A stretch of DNA of 37,197 nucleotides from positions 1-37,197 of the forward strand of contig JAPHSW010000281.1 of NCBI GenBank assembly GCA_026196615.1, written 5' to 3'. The notes beneath the pieces are model-generated. The model ran no database searches and had not been told where the DNA came from. It saw nothing but the letters and a program-made list of their open reading frames with translations. Origin of the DNA: Gammaproteobacteria bacterium. Lineage in GTDB: Bacteria; Pseudomonadota; Gammaproteobacteria; GRL18. Positions within the stretch are counted from its first letter, which is position 1. Each line of letters begins with the position of its first letter. The position numbers and the translations under genes were made by a program. Below, piece after piece: positions 1 through 8,406 of this stretch.

Positions 1-89
1 CTATTCTGGACAGTAGTTAAAGTAACTTCAGTCATAAATGTTTCATTTATAATTTTTAACATTTTATCAAGACACAAGTAGGTTTATGC

Positions 90-1385
90 ATGAAAATTTT
101 AGTAATTGGTAATGGTGGTCGTGAACACGCATTGGCATGGAAAGCAGCACAATCATCTCAGGTAGATGAGGTCTTTGTTGCACCAGGTAACGCGGGAACC
201 AACCGCGAAGCCAATTTAACCAACATTGATATTGGTGTCACCGACATTTCAGCATTAATTGATTTTGTTAAAAAAAATAACATTGAACTCACAATTGTTG
301 GACCTGAAGCTCCACTGGTTGAAGGTGTGGTTGACCAATTTAATGCACAGGGACTGAAAATTTTTGGCCCTACTCAAGGGGCAGCACAACTTGAAGGTTC
401 AAAAGCATTTACGAAGGACTTTCTTGCTCGACATAATATTCCTACGGCAGCCTATCAGAATTTTACAGAAATTGAACCAGCCGTTGCTTATGTCAAACAA
501 CAGGGTGCCCCAATTGTGGTTAAAGCAGACGGTCTAGCTGCAGGAAAAGGCGTTATTGTTGCCCAAACAGAAGAAGAAGCCATTAATGCTATTGAAGATA
601 TGTTAGCAGGCAATAGTTTTGGTGAAGCAGGCCATAGAGTCGTGGTTGAAGAATTTTTAACCGGAGAAGAAGCCAGTTTTATTGTCATGGCTGATGGTAA
701 AAACATCTTGTCTCTTGCCACATCACAAGATCACAAGGCCAGAGATAATGGTGACAAGGGGCCAAATACAGGTGGCATGGGTGCTTATTCACCTGCCCCA
801 GTAGTCACCGATGAAATTGCAGAAAAAGTTATGCAGACTGTTATTAGACCAACTATTGAGGGAATGGCGGCAGAAGGCAATGAATACACAGGATTCCTTT
901 ATGCAGGCTTGATGATATCACCAGATGGAGACCTCAAGGTATTAGAATATAATTGCCGATTTGGTGATCCAGAAACCCAGCCCATTATGATGCGTCTGCA
1001 GTCTGATTTAGTCGAATTATGTCAAGCTGCTATTGATCATAAACTTGATACGATGACAGCACAATGGGATAACAGAGCAGCAATTGGTATCGTTCTGGCT
1101 GCTGGTGGTTATCCTGCCAGCTATGAGAGTGGTCATGCTATTGAAGGTCTTGAGCTGGTTGACACAGAAATCAGCAAAGTGTTTCACGCCGGAACTCAGG
1201 ACGGTAGTGGAGAGACAGAAGGTCAGGTTGTCACAAGTGGCGGTCGTGTTCTCTGTGTTGTTGCCTTAGGAGACTCTGTTACTGAAGCACAAAAGCAAGT
1301 TTATCAAAAGGTAGAAAAAGTCCACTTTAAAGATGCATTCTACCGAACGGATATTGGCTATCGAGCTATAGCCAGAGAGGATTAA
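90..1385 (+). CDS. purD: phosphoribosylamine-glycine ligase (GARS)
   Basis: This cytoplasmic enzyme carries out the second step of de novo purine synthesis, joining glycine to 5-phosphoribosylamine with ATP. The 431-residue product has the usual length for PurD and all its landmarks: an N-terminal GNGGREHALAWK loop (residues 8-19), the ATP-grasp segment VVKADGLAAGKGV near 142-154, NTGGMGAYSPAP near 226-237, and the metal/ATP-binding EYNCRFGDPETQP near 284-296. The start ATG follows an AGTAGG Shine-Dalgarno-like stretch with 7-base spacing. In many gammaproteobacteria purD follows purH. The 89 bases upstream do not show a recognisable PurH C-terminus, so the upstream partner cannot be confirmed here. 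Identification is secure. Confidence 0.97.
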   Translation: MKILVIGNGGREHALAWKAAQSSQVDEVFVAPGNAGTNREANLTNIDIGVTDISALIDFVKKNNIELTIVGPEAPLVEGVVDQFNAQGLKIFGPTQGAAQLEGSKAFTKDFLARHNIPTAAYQNFTEIEPAVAYVKQQGAPIVVKADGLAAGKGVIVAQTEEEAINAIEDMLAGNSFGEAGHRVVVEEFLTGEEASFIVMADGKNILSLATSQDHKARDNGDKGPNTGGMGAYSPAPVVTDEIAEKVMQTVIRPTIEGMAAEGNEYTGFLYAGLMISPDGDLKVLEYNCRFGDPETQPIMMRLQSDLVELCQAAIDHKLDTMTAQWDNRAAIGIVLAAGGYPASYESGHAIEGLELVDTEISKVFHAGTQDGSGETEGQVVTSGGRVLCVVALGDSVTEAQKQVYQKVEKVHFKDAFYRTDIGYRAIARED

Positions 1386-1433
1386 AGTCGATTTTTACTA
1401 CCTATATTTTCTCTAATCACCAGTTTTTATTTT

Positions 1434-1522
1434 GCTTAAAGGCTTTTGATATTTGAGCTAAAGGCTTTTGAAATTTAAGCTGAGGGCTCTTAACATTTAA
1501 GCTGAGGGCTCTTAGGTGAAAT
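1434..1522. repeat. four tandem 22-bp repeats upstream of prk
   Basis: Four imperfect copies lie end to end at 1434-1456 (23 bases, one extra T), 1457-1478, 1479-1500 and 1501-1522. Copies 1 and 2 share the core TAAAGGCTTTTGA, and copies 3 and 4 share TGAGGGCTCTTA. Copies 1-3 each contain TNA-N7-TNA (TAA-N7-TGA, TAA-N7-TGA, TGA-N7-TAA), and copy 4 has TGA-N7-TAG. TNA-N7-TNA is the pattern reported for CbbR, the LysR-type regulator of Calvin-cycle genes. The array ends at the -35 element of the prk promoter. A spacing of 22 bp, about two helical turns, would place all copies on one DNA face. The repeat is seen directly; operator function is inferred. Confidence 0.8.
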
Positions 1523-1550
1523 TGAAACTCTATTAGAAATAGGTTAATAT
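1522..1550 (+). promoter_or_regulatory. sigma-70-like promoter of prk
   Basis: TTGAAA (1522-1527) and TAATAT (1545-1550) are separated by exactly 17 bases. This would place a transcript start near 1557 and leave an untranslated leader of about 75 bases before the prk ATG. The tandem repeat array abuts the -35 element, the usual position for an activator of the LysR type. Confidence 0.6.
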
Positions 1551-1631
1551 CTTATAAATTAAATATTCAAGCTGTCTGTAAAACAGGCCTATTTTAAGGT
1601 TCTCAGGCAAATTTATAACAAGGAATACATT

Positions 1632-2492
1632 ATGTCTAGTAAACACCCAGTTGTTGCAGTTACAGGTTCTTCTGGTGCAGGTACCACTACGGTCAAGAAT
1701 GCATTTGAGCATATTTTCTTTCGTGAAAATATTAATCCTGCTGTCATTGAAGGTGATAGCTATCACCGCTATGACCGTGCTGAAATGAAAGTAGCCGTTG
1801 AAGAAAAAGGCGATACTTTCAGCCATTTCGGTCCTGAAGCAAACCATTTCGACATTTTATCAGAAACATTCAAGGAATATGGCGAAACTGGTATGTGTAA
1901 GCGTCGCTATTATCTACACAGCGAAGAAGAAGCTGCACCTTATGCACCTCTTACTCCAGGTCAGTTCACTGAATGGGAAAACATTCCTTCAGATACCGAT
2001 TTATTATTCTATGAAGGTTTGCATGGTGGCGCAAAAGATGGTGATGACGATGTGGCCAAATACGTTGACTTATTAGTTGGTGTTGTTCCTATTGTTAACT
2101 TAGAGTGGATTCAGAAGATTCACCGTGATAATGCGCAACGTGGTTATTCGGCAGAAGCAATTGTTGATACCATTTTACGTCGTATGCCTGATTACGTACA
2201 CTATATCACTCCACAGTTCTCACGTACCGATATTAACTTTCAGCGTGTACCATTAGTTGATACTTCTAACCCATTTATCGCTCGTGATATCCCAACTCCA
2301 GATGAAAGTTTCATTGTTATCCGTTTCAAGAATCCTGATGGCGTTGACTTCCCATATTTATTAAATATGATTCCTGATTCATTCATGTCTCGTCGTAACA
2401 ATATGGTTGTACCTGGCAGTAAAATGGGTTTTGCAATGGAATTAATCCTTGCTCCACGCATTCATGAGTTAATGGAAAAAGCTAAGTCATAA
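1632..2492 (+). CDS. prk: phosphoribulokinase, proteobacterial type
   Basis: Phosphorylates ribulose 5-phosphate with ATP to ribulose 1,5-bisphosphate, the RuBisCO substrate in the Calvin-Benson-Bassham cycle. The 286 residues match the bacterial octameric class (about 290). Visible features are the P-loop GSSGAGTTT (12-20), the catalytic cluster D42, H45 and R49 in GDSYHRYDRAEM, the FYEGLHGG strand (126-133), and K162, R165, D166 and R170, which fall three residues before their counterparts in Rhodobacter PRK as I recall it. The ATG follows AAGGA with 8-base spacing. Enterobacterial PrkB is a related family of unclear role, but the C-terminal half here (ILRRMPDYVH, PFIARDIPTPDES) looks more like CbbP. 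The gene stands alone, with no other Calvin genes beside it. Confidence 0.93.
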   Translation: MSSKHPVVAVTGSSGAGTTTVKNAFEHIFFRENINPAVIEGDSYHRYDRAEMKVAVEEKGDTFSHFGPEANHFDILSETFKEYGETGMCKRRYYLHSEEEAAPYAPLTPGQFTEWENIPSDTDLLFYEGLHGGAKDGDDDVAKYVDLLVGVVPIVNLEWIQKIHRDNAQRGYSAEAIVDTILRRMPDYVHYITPQFSRTDINFQRVPLVDTSNPFIARDIPTPDESFIVIRFKNPDGVDFPYLLNMIPDSFMSRRNNMVVPGSKMGFAMELILAPRIHELMEKAKS

Positions 2493-2562
2493 GCTTATTC
2501 AGTCAATAGGTTCGTTCGCTGTAAACCAATGCAGCTGACGAGTCTATTTTCTATTCCATTCA

Positions 2563-3564
2563 TCAACTTGTTTCCATTTCAATTTTTTCCATCAAATAAC
2601 ATAAACAGTCCTGCCTTATAATTTCTTCCTTTGTCGTTAACATTGAAGGCATAACAGGAATTCGCGTTTTTATTTCACCATTACTATAATCAAAATAACG
2701 CTGTGCAACATCAATGCCCTGCTCATTAACCGCTTGTAAAAAAATCGTTTTGTCTGGATCAATTTTAGCCAGCGATTCACCACTCCTAAGTGCAGTAAAA
2801 TTAAGTTTATCCACATCATGTGCAAAGTTAATATCAGAACAATTCATGGGATCAAAGCTGATTGTTATTTCTTCAGGTACCTTAACAATGGCCATTGTAT
2901 GGTATAAATCAAAATCTTCAGCTTTCAGTGGCTGGTTAGTAAATTCATCTAATGCCATTGTTTTCTCAATATAGTTCATCGCATGCTGCACACCATATTT
3001 ATGCTCAGGAAGCCCACATTCAACCGTTACTGCTGGGCATAGTTTGGAAAATGCCATTGATTGAACCGTATCAGGCTTAATAAAATAGACTACGGTACGA
3101 CTAAATAAATGAGCCAGTTGAAAAAAATCATGTTCCTTGCGATTGATACAGGCATAGTGAGGGTTTTTCCCAGTATTATTATGAAAATCAATACTGGCAA
3201 ATACTTGTTTTTCTTTCATTTGCTTTAAAATACTAGCCATCATTTGGCCTTCATCAGAGGAATGATTAAACCAAACTCGATTATAATCAACTTGCCCTTC
3301 AAGCACTCTTTTATGTTTTTCAGCCGCTGAAGTATTACCAATAAAAAGAGACATTGCTCTTGGTAACGTAGCAGTTTTAGACAAATATTGTCTCACTGCT
3401 TCCCACCCCGTCGTTTCATTGCCATGCAATAAAACAGACACAAATAACGGCTCAGGTAAAATACCAGGTAAATGGATTAGAGTCGGTCCCGATAGGCTCT
3501 TATGCAACTCATGTGCTTTTTTATCTAATAGTCCTTCAGGTAAATAATTTATAACTGATAACAT
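2563..3564 (-). CDS. M14 family aspartoacylase/succinylglutamate desuccinylase-like hydrolase
   Basis: A predicted zinc-dependent amidohydrolase of the carboxypeptidase-A-like (M14/AstE/AspA) fold, 333 residues. The zinc ligands are visible as H47 and E50 in LLHGNETTG and H128 in SIDFHNNTG. DYNRVWF (93-99) corresponds to the family's substrate-binding N-R motif, and E182 in VECGLPEHKYG fits the catalytic glutamate. AAGGA lies 7 bases before the ATG. There is no signal peptide, so it is probably cytoplasmic. The gene sits 62 bases downstream of a GCS2 ligase on the same strand, so the two are probably co-transcribed. No other arginine-catabolism (ast) genes are nearby, so a true desuccinylase role is unlikely and the substrate is unknown. 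Confidence 0.8.
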   Translation of the reverse strand: MLSVINYLPEGLLDKKAHELHKSLSGPTLIHLPGILPEPLFVSVLLHGNETTGWEAVRQYLSKTATLPRAMSLFIGNTSAAEKHKRVLEGQVDYNRVWFNHSSDEGQMMASILKQMKEKQVFASIDFHNNTGKNPHYACINRKEHDFFQLAHLFSRTVVYFIKPDTVQSMAFSKLCPAVTVECGLPEHKYGVQHAMNYIEKTMALDEFTNQPLKAEDFDLYHTMAIVKVPEEITISFDPMNCSDINFAHDVDKLNFTALRSGESLAKIDPDKTIFLQAVNEQGIDVAQRYFDYSNGEIKTRIPVMPSMLTTKEEIIRQDCLCYLMEKIEMETS

Positions 3565-3626
3565 CTTATTTTCCTTAGACTTTATTATACACTTTCATAG
3601 ATTTCATCACTTGATAAACCACGCAA

Positions 3627-5129
3627 CTAAACAGACCACTCATGTACAGGCCGACCACTTTGTTGATTTTTCTGATACGTCAAAGTAAGAGACTCCATAT
3701 TTTTTCCATATTTTACAACATATTGGCGTTGCCAGCTGGCTCCATTTTGCCCATTTCTAGCACGCTGTTCAATGATACCAAGATAATAATCAATTTCTTT
3801 TCTGCTAATCCCTAACTGATTTAATCCATCTTTTGCCATAGGTAAAATATAATCGAGTATCAATGCCTTTAGAGGAAGGGTTTGTCCCGAAATCCAGGTT
3901 ACCTTTCCTTTTAGACCATGTTTAGCAGAAAGATAAAAATTCTCTTTGGCTTGCACAAAAGGTATCTTTTCTTCTGGAATTTCATATTGATTGGCCAACG
4001 CAGTCACTGCACCATAAAAAAGTGCAGCATTGGCAATACTATCAACCACTGTAGGTCCTGCAGGTATAATTCGATGTTCCAGTCGAACATGATAATCTCG
4101 TATCTTCTCTTGCTTATTTTTTTCAACACACTCTGAATAACCTACTAGAGGTCTATTCCATCGCCACACCGTACCATTGTGTAAATTCAGATGGGCTAAA
4201 TCATCGACACTTGAATCAAAAACTTCTGGCAATAAAATAGGATAATGCTCATTGTTTTCTTTAAAACATTCTAAAAGTGAGTTTTGAGCATAACCAGAAC
4301 CAAAACTCACTCGCTTAATGGGTCCAAACACCGCACCATCAAATCCACCTACTGATACCGCCTGTTCAAAAACTGGAATTCGAGTTTCACACCACAAAGC
4401 TTTACCAAATAAAAAAGGGGAGTTAGCACAGATAGCAACAATCGGAGCAGAAAGAATAATAGCGGCATTATAATATCGTATTGAGCGAGAAAACGGCATC
4501 TGAAGATGCAGTTGGAAAGAAGTTGCAGCAGACTCAAGCATGACATCCTGATGAATGCTCTTTAAGGTTTCACTCCCCTGAATATTCAACTCAATTGCCC
4601 GTCCTTTACGACTCCTGAGCACTTGTTCATTAAGTGCTTTATAACGCGTCATTGGGGAGATACTTTCTAGTTTTAGATGCTCTTCACGCAAGCTCGGTAA
4701 AGTACCTACCATCAGTAATTTACAATTTATCTTCTCTGCAACAGCATTACAAAGACTCCATAAACGTTCTAACTCCTGTTCTAAATTAGATAAAGCCTTG
4801 TTTGTTAATCTAAAAACGAGACTGTTCAGCTCCAAATTAAATTGTGCCAGCTCAAGGCTCACCTGCGATACAATCGATGTGTCTTTCAAGTGTTCTAAAA
4901 AAGCAGCATTACAATTAGCAGGTTCTCCATTTTGATCGATCAGACAAATTTCCATTTCAAAACCAACCATCAATTGCGATTGATTTTCATTATGTAAAGA
5001 ATCCTTATTTTTTTCCTGAGTTCTTTTGTCAAACCACTTTTCTACCCACGCCAATTCAGCATCCAGTTTGCTACGATAGTGATCAAAGTCGCTTTTTTTA
5101 AAATGGCTGTGAGTAATTTCTTGCCCCAT
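3627..5129 (-). CDS. GCS2-family carboxylate-amine ligase (glutamate-cysteine ligase-like)
   Basis: A 500-residue protein of the glutamate-cysteine ligase type 2 fold, which couples a glutamate carboxylate to an amine using ATP. Features seen are GFEMEICLID near 56-65 (nucleotide/metal-binding strand), MVGTLPSL near 140-147, SFQLHLQMP near 208-216, VRLEHRIIPAGPTVVDS near 347-363 and a C-terminal ARNGQNGASWQRQ near 459-471. It is longer than YbdK-type members (about 370 residues), so making gamma-glutamylcysteine is only one possibility. The start ATG has an AGGAG ribosome site 8 bases upstream. It is followed by an M14 hydrolase gene, and the pairing of an amide-forming with an amide-cleaving enzyme suggests a shared gamma-glutamyl or similar substrate; that is inference. 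Confidence 0.78.
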   Translation of the reverse strand: MGQEITHSHFKKSDFDHYRSKLDAELAWVEKWFDKRTQEKNKDSLHNENQSQLMVGFEMEICLIDQNGEPANCNAAFLEHLKDTSIVSQVSLELAQFNLELNSLVFRLTNKALSNLEQELERLWSLCNAVAEKINCKLLMVGTLPSLREEHLKLESISPMTRYKALNEQVLRSRKGRAIELNIQGSETLKSIHQDVMLESAATSFQLHLQMPFSRSIRYYNAAIILSAPIVAICANSPFLFGKALWCETRIPVFEQAVSVGGFDGAVFGPIKRVSFGSGYAQNSLLECFKENNEHYPILLPEVFDSSVDDLAHLNLHNGTVWRWNRPLVGYSECVEKNKQEKIRDYHVRLEHRIIPAGPTVVDSIANAALFYGAVTALANQYEIPEEKIPFVQAKENFYLSAKHGLKGKVTWISGQTLPLKALILDYILPMAKDGLNQLGISRKEIDYYLGIIEQRARNGQNGASWQRQYVVKYGKNMESLTLTYQKNQQSGRPVHEWSV

Positions 5130-5248
5130 AAATGGGCTCCTGTTGAATAATTTTTATCTTTTTAAGTATAGTTGAAGTGTAAAGATATAGAAGTTAGATT
5201 ATTCAGAATAGGTATTTTAAGAGAGAGAATTAGATTGAACTATTTTGA

Positions 5249-5944
5249 CTAGACACGTTCCGAACATTCATTTAATTCTTGCAAACGTTCTGGGGTTCCA
5301 ATATCCCACCAGTTACCTTCATAAATCTCACCCGACACTTGTTGTTTTGACATTGCTGAACGTAACATAGGTGCCAGAGCTTGCTTACCCTCGTGAAGGG
5401 TAGAAAAAAATTCTGGAGCGTAACAAGCAATACCGCTGAAAGTATAAGCTGGTTGACAAGATTCATTAGAAGACAAAGGGTCTATGACCTTGTTGTTTTG
5501 GCAACAAAAGTCACCTTGTGGATTATGCTCTGGATTATTCACTAAAACCAGATGAGCCATTTCTAATGTTGATAAATTTTCAGCAGATGTTTTTAATTGT
5601 TCAAAAGAATAATCAGTAAATATATCACCATTAATTACAATAAAAGGGTCAGAGCCTAGTAAAAAAAGGGCATTTTTTATTCCTCCAGCTGTTTCTAATG
5701 CCTGACCTTCCCTACTGTATTGAATTTTTGCGTCATAACGATCACCATTACCTAATTTCGCTTCAATTTTTTCACCTAACCAGGCATGATTAATCACCAG
5801 TTCATTAACGCCTATTTTTACTAATGCTTCAATATGATATTCAATTAAGCTTTTACCTGCAATTTGTAATAAAGGCTTTGGCATTGTATCCGTTAGAGGA
5901 CGCATTCTTTCACCTCGCCCAGCAGCAAGTATCATGGCTTTCAT
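5249..5944 (-). CDS. murU: N-acetylmuramate alpha-1-phosphate uridylyltransferase
   Basis: Transfers UMP from UTP to MurNAc-alpha-1-phosphate, giving UDP-MurNAc directly from recycled cell-wall sugar. The 231 residues show the nucleotidyltransferase signature MILAAGRGERMRPLTDTMPK (4-23) with the substrate lysine, INGDIF near 109-114 for metal binding, and WDIGTPERL near the C-terminus (about 213-221). Its ATG overlaps the amgK stop by 4 bases, so the two are translationally coupled. That pairing, with the kinase making the substrate of this enzyme, supports MurU over glucose-1-phosphate thymidylyl- or mannose-1-phosphate guanylyltransferase. Confidence 0.9.
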   Translation of the reverse strand: MKAMILAAGRGERMRPLTDTMPKPLLQIAGKSLIEYHIEALVKIGVNELVINHAWLGEKIEAKLGNGDRYDAKIQYSREGQALETAGGIKNALFLLGSDPFIVINGDIFTDYSFEQLKTSAENLSTLEMAHLVLVNNPEHNPQGDFCCQNNKVIDPLSSNESCQPAYTFSGIACYAPEFFSTLHEGKQALAPMLRSAMSKQQVSGEIYEGNWWDIGTPERLQELNECSERV

Positions 5945-7011
5945 CTAGAGCTACCTATAGCCTGTTCAGAAGCTTCACTAAGTGAAGAATCAAGCTGAGT
6001 AAGCATTTTTAATAATGCCTCAAACTCTGGATAACGAGCACATACTTTAAATAAATAGGTCAGAGTCTGGGGAATATCATTTAAATAATTACTCTTACCA
6101 TCACGATAATTAAGACGACAGAAAATGCCAACCACCTTAAGTTGTCTTTGAATCCCCATCCAGTCAAACCAGCGAATAAAGAGTTCTCTATCATCATCTT
6201 GTAATAGTTCTTCTCTAAGCAACATTTGCCGATATTGCTCTACCCATTCATAAATCTTTTCTTCAGGCCAGGAGATGTAGCTATCTCTGAGTAAAGAGAC
6301 CAAATCATAAGTAATCGGTCCCATAACAGCGTCCTGAAAATCAATGATACCTGGATTATGTTCCTGATAATTCATAAGATTTCGAGAATGATAATCTCGA
6401 TGCACAAACACTTGTGGCTGTTCTTCAGCAGAAGAAATCAAGCGAACCATAGCTTGCTCAAGAACAATATGATCCTCATCAGTCAAATTTTTCTGACAAT
6501 GTACTTTAATATACCAGTCAGGTAAGAGTTCCATTTCAGTTTTCAGGCGTAAGCTATCATAATCAGGTAAATCCAGGCCAGGCTTTTTTTTCATACCCAA
6601 TTGCATAATCACCAAAGCACTCATGGCATCAGAGTACAACTTATCTATCTTTTCCATGCCACTCTCAGATGTTTTGAGACTATCAAATAAAGATAAATAT
6701 GCCATATTACCCAAATCAAACATCAGGATAAAACCACTGGATTGATTAATGGCGTACAAATGAGGCACATTTACCCCTGTACTTTCTAAACTTGAGGCAA
6801 TTTCGATAAATGAGGTAATGTCTTCTTTTTCTGGTGGAGCATCCATCACAATAAATGATTGCCCAGCAGGTTGATCAAAGATTGATTGCTTAAAACTTAC
6901 TCGAAAGTAACGCCTGAAGCTGGCATCATTAGAAGCTGGTTCGAAATGTTGAATACTGGCCTGAAGATCGGTCTCAAGCCAATGTTTGATTTGTTCTATA
7001 CGTTGGGGCAT
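5941..7011 (-). CDS. amgK: anomeric MurNAc/GlcNAc kinase
   Basis: A cytoplasmic kinase that phosphorylates C1 of MurNAc (and GlcNAc) released during peptidoglycan turnover, feeding MurU. The 356-residue protein has the aminoglycoside-phosphotransferase fold: a nucleotide-binding ASFRRYFRV segment (30-38), the catalytic loop VHRDYHSRNLM with D206 and N211, and the metal-binding IIDFQDAVMGP with D224. The gene overlaps murU by 4 bases. This salvage route bypasses MurA and so gives intrinsic fosfomycin tolerance in Pseudomonas. In Pseudomonas amgK-murU lie next to lptD; here the upstream neighbour is a siderophore-porin gene instead. Confidence 0.9.
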   Translation of the reverse strand: MPQRIEQIKHWLETDLQASIQHFEPASNDASFRRYFRVSFKQSIFDQPAGQSFIVMDAPPEKEDITSFIEIASSLESTGVNVPHLYAINQSSGFILMFDLGNMAYLSLFDSLKTSESGMEKIDKLYSDAMSALVIMQLGMKKKPGLDLPDYDSLRLKTEMELLPDWYIKVHCQKNLTDEDHIVLEQAMVRLISSAEEQPQVFVHRDYHSRNLMNYQEHNPGIIDFQDAVMGPITYDLVSLLRDSYISWPEEKIYEWVEQYRQMLLREELLQDDDRELFIRWFDWMGIQRQLKVVGIFCRLNYRDGKSNYLNDIPQTLTYLFKVCARYPEFEALLKMLTQLDSSLSEASEQAIGSSR

Positions 7012-7035
7012 GGGGATAAGTTGAATTGTATTTCA

Positions 7036-7081
7036 GTTTATAAGTTGGACAGTTATACCACATATATCCTAACTTATAAAC
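7036..7081. repeat. 11-bp inverted repeat in the amgK upstream region
   Basis: GTTTATAAGTT (7036-7046) is perfectly mirrored by AACTTATAAAC (7071-7081), with 24 bases between. Three further pairs can form inside the arms if one T is bulged. It lies between the end of the porin gene and the start of amgK, both leftward. No T-run follows it in the direction of transcription, so it is a poor terminator candidate. An operator or leader stem-loop for amgK-murU is possible but unproven. Confidence 0.55.
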
Positions 7082-7102
7082 CGAGCAGCAAGTTAACTTA
7101 TG

Positions 7103-8374
7103 TTAAAACTGATAGGAGAGTTTAACCTGAAGTAAATCTTCATCTTCAAAGTCATTTCCAACGACATTTTTAACTTCACTATAGCCATCCGCATGACGCC
7201 ATTCTGCAGCTATAGTTGTATTCTCCAGAATGCCTACAGAAATGCTAGCTAACCATGCCTTCTCAAAGAAATCGGTTGTTTCACTATCCAGATACATATC
7301 TTTAGTTTTTTGATAACCTAAAGCAACAGTTGTTTCTTTACCGGCCATTTCAAAGTTATACGCGCCTTCAATATTCCATGCCTTAGGTTTTAGCTTTTTA
7401 GAACTAATTGAAGATAGTTCATTTGCCTCAAAATCATCCATCGCCGTAACATATTCGCCAATTAAATTAAACGAGCCAATGGTTGCAATAGCATGCAAAC
7501 TCAGACCACCCACATAATCATCAAGACAGCCATCGCCTGCACATCTGCCTATTTCCCCAACAGCATCCTGTAATGTATCCGATGTGGCTATATTATTGAT
7601 ATATCCTGCTCCAACATCCAGGTTAAAGTTATCATTCTCCATGGCATAACCAAAGTTTAGGCCATAATTATCAATTGTATTATTATCAAGACTAGTATAA
7701 TTACCTTTTGCTTCATCAGCATCACCATTAAAGACATAAGCTGATCCATAAAAACCACCTTCAGACTCAAATCCCACCTGAGCAACATCTTCACGAGTTT
7801 CACCCAGAGTCAGTGTAGCAGGATCAGATATCATATTAGTTTCAAAGTTACCAAATGGTACATATAAACGACCTGCTGAAAGGTAAAATGGTGTCACTTC
7901 TGAATTTGCAATTGTAATAAAGGCTTCATCAACGTTTAAATTATCATCATCCGCATCTTCATAAAGAAATAGTACATTACCTGAAACCCACTCTCCTGCT
8001 GATGCTTCAAGACTTAATTCAAAAGTATCTAAAACAATATCACTGGCATTTTCTCCAGACCAGCCATCGCTATCTGTATTATTTGCAACGACTTCAATCA
8101 CACCCCCAACTGATAAGGAGTCTGCAACTTGATGAGCAACGGCTCTGGCATCACTGTCTTTTCTTCTATTTGCTTGCTGATGTTTGATTTCACTGGTTGT
8201 CTTTTCTTGCTTCTTCAGTACCACATCCTGAGCATCCAGTTTCTTCTGCATCATCTGCATCTGTTCCTGCATAGCTTTTAGTTGTGCTCTTAGCTCTGAC
8301 ATATCATCAGCCAGGACGGGTTGTGTCATTATTCCTGTACAAATAAGTGCTAAAGCGATTGGTTTTAACTTCAT
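7103..8374 (-). CDS. LbtU-family siderophore porin
   Basis: An outer-membrane protein of 423 residues that resembles Legionella LbtU, a TonB-independent siderophore receptor. Residues 1-22 form a signal peptide ending AxA-like (QPVLA-DD). Residues 24-60 are a Met/Gln-rich heptad segment (ELRAQLKAMQEQMQMMQ) of coiled-coil type, as in other periplasmic trimerising porin N-termini. The remainder alternates like a beta-barrel and ends in a terminal aromatic (LSYQF), the BAM signal. Two cysteines near 278-283 (GRCAGDGCL) could form a loop disulfide. A Fur box sits inside its promoter, which supports an iron-uptake role. The actual ligand cannot be read from sequence. Confidence 0.83.
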   Translation of the reverse strand: MKLKPIALALICTGIMTQPVLADDMSELRAQLKAMQEQMQMMQKKLDAQDVVLKKQEKTTSEIKHQQANRRKDSDARAVAHQVADSLSVGGVIEVVANNTDSDGWSGENASDIVLDTFELSLEASAGEWVSGNVLFLYEDADDDNLNVDEAFITIANSEVTPFYLSAGRLYVPFGNFETNMISDPATLTLGETREDVAQVGFESEGGFYGSAYVFNGDADEAKGNYTSLDNNTIDNYGLNFGYAMENDNFNLDVGAGYINNIATSDTLQDAVGEIGRCAGDGCLDDYVGGLSLHAIATIGSFNLIGEYVTAMDDFEANELSSISSKKLKPKAWNIEGAYNFEMAGKETTVALGYQKTKDMYLDSETTDFFEKAWLASISVGILENTTIAAEWRHADGYSEVKNVVGNDFEDEDLLQVKLSYQF

Positions 8375-8406
8375 TACAAAATTCCATTGTATTATTAATA
8401 CCAGAA

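Noticed and set aside
1-81. Open frame at the left edge (26 codons to a TAG at 79-81) as the end of an upstream gene such as purH
   Set aside because: The translated stretch has no resemblance to a PurH C-terminus and the region is very AT-rich, so an open frame of this size is expected by chance.
1434-1522. Tandem 22-bp repeats read as a CRISPR array
   Set aside because: Units abut without unique spacers and differ between copies; no cas gene is present.
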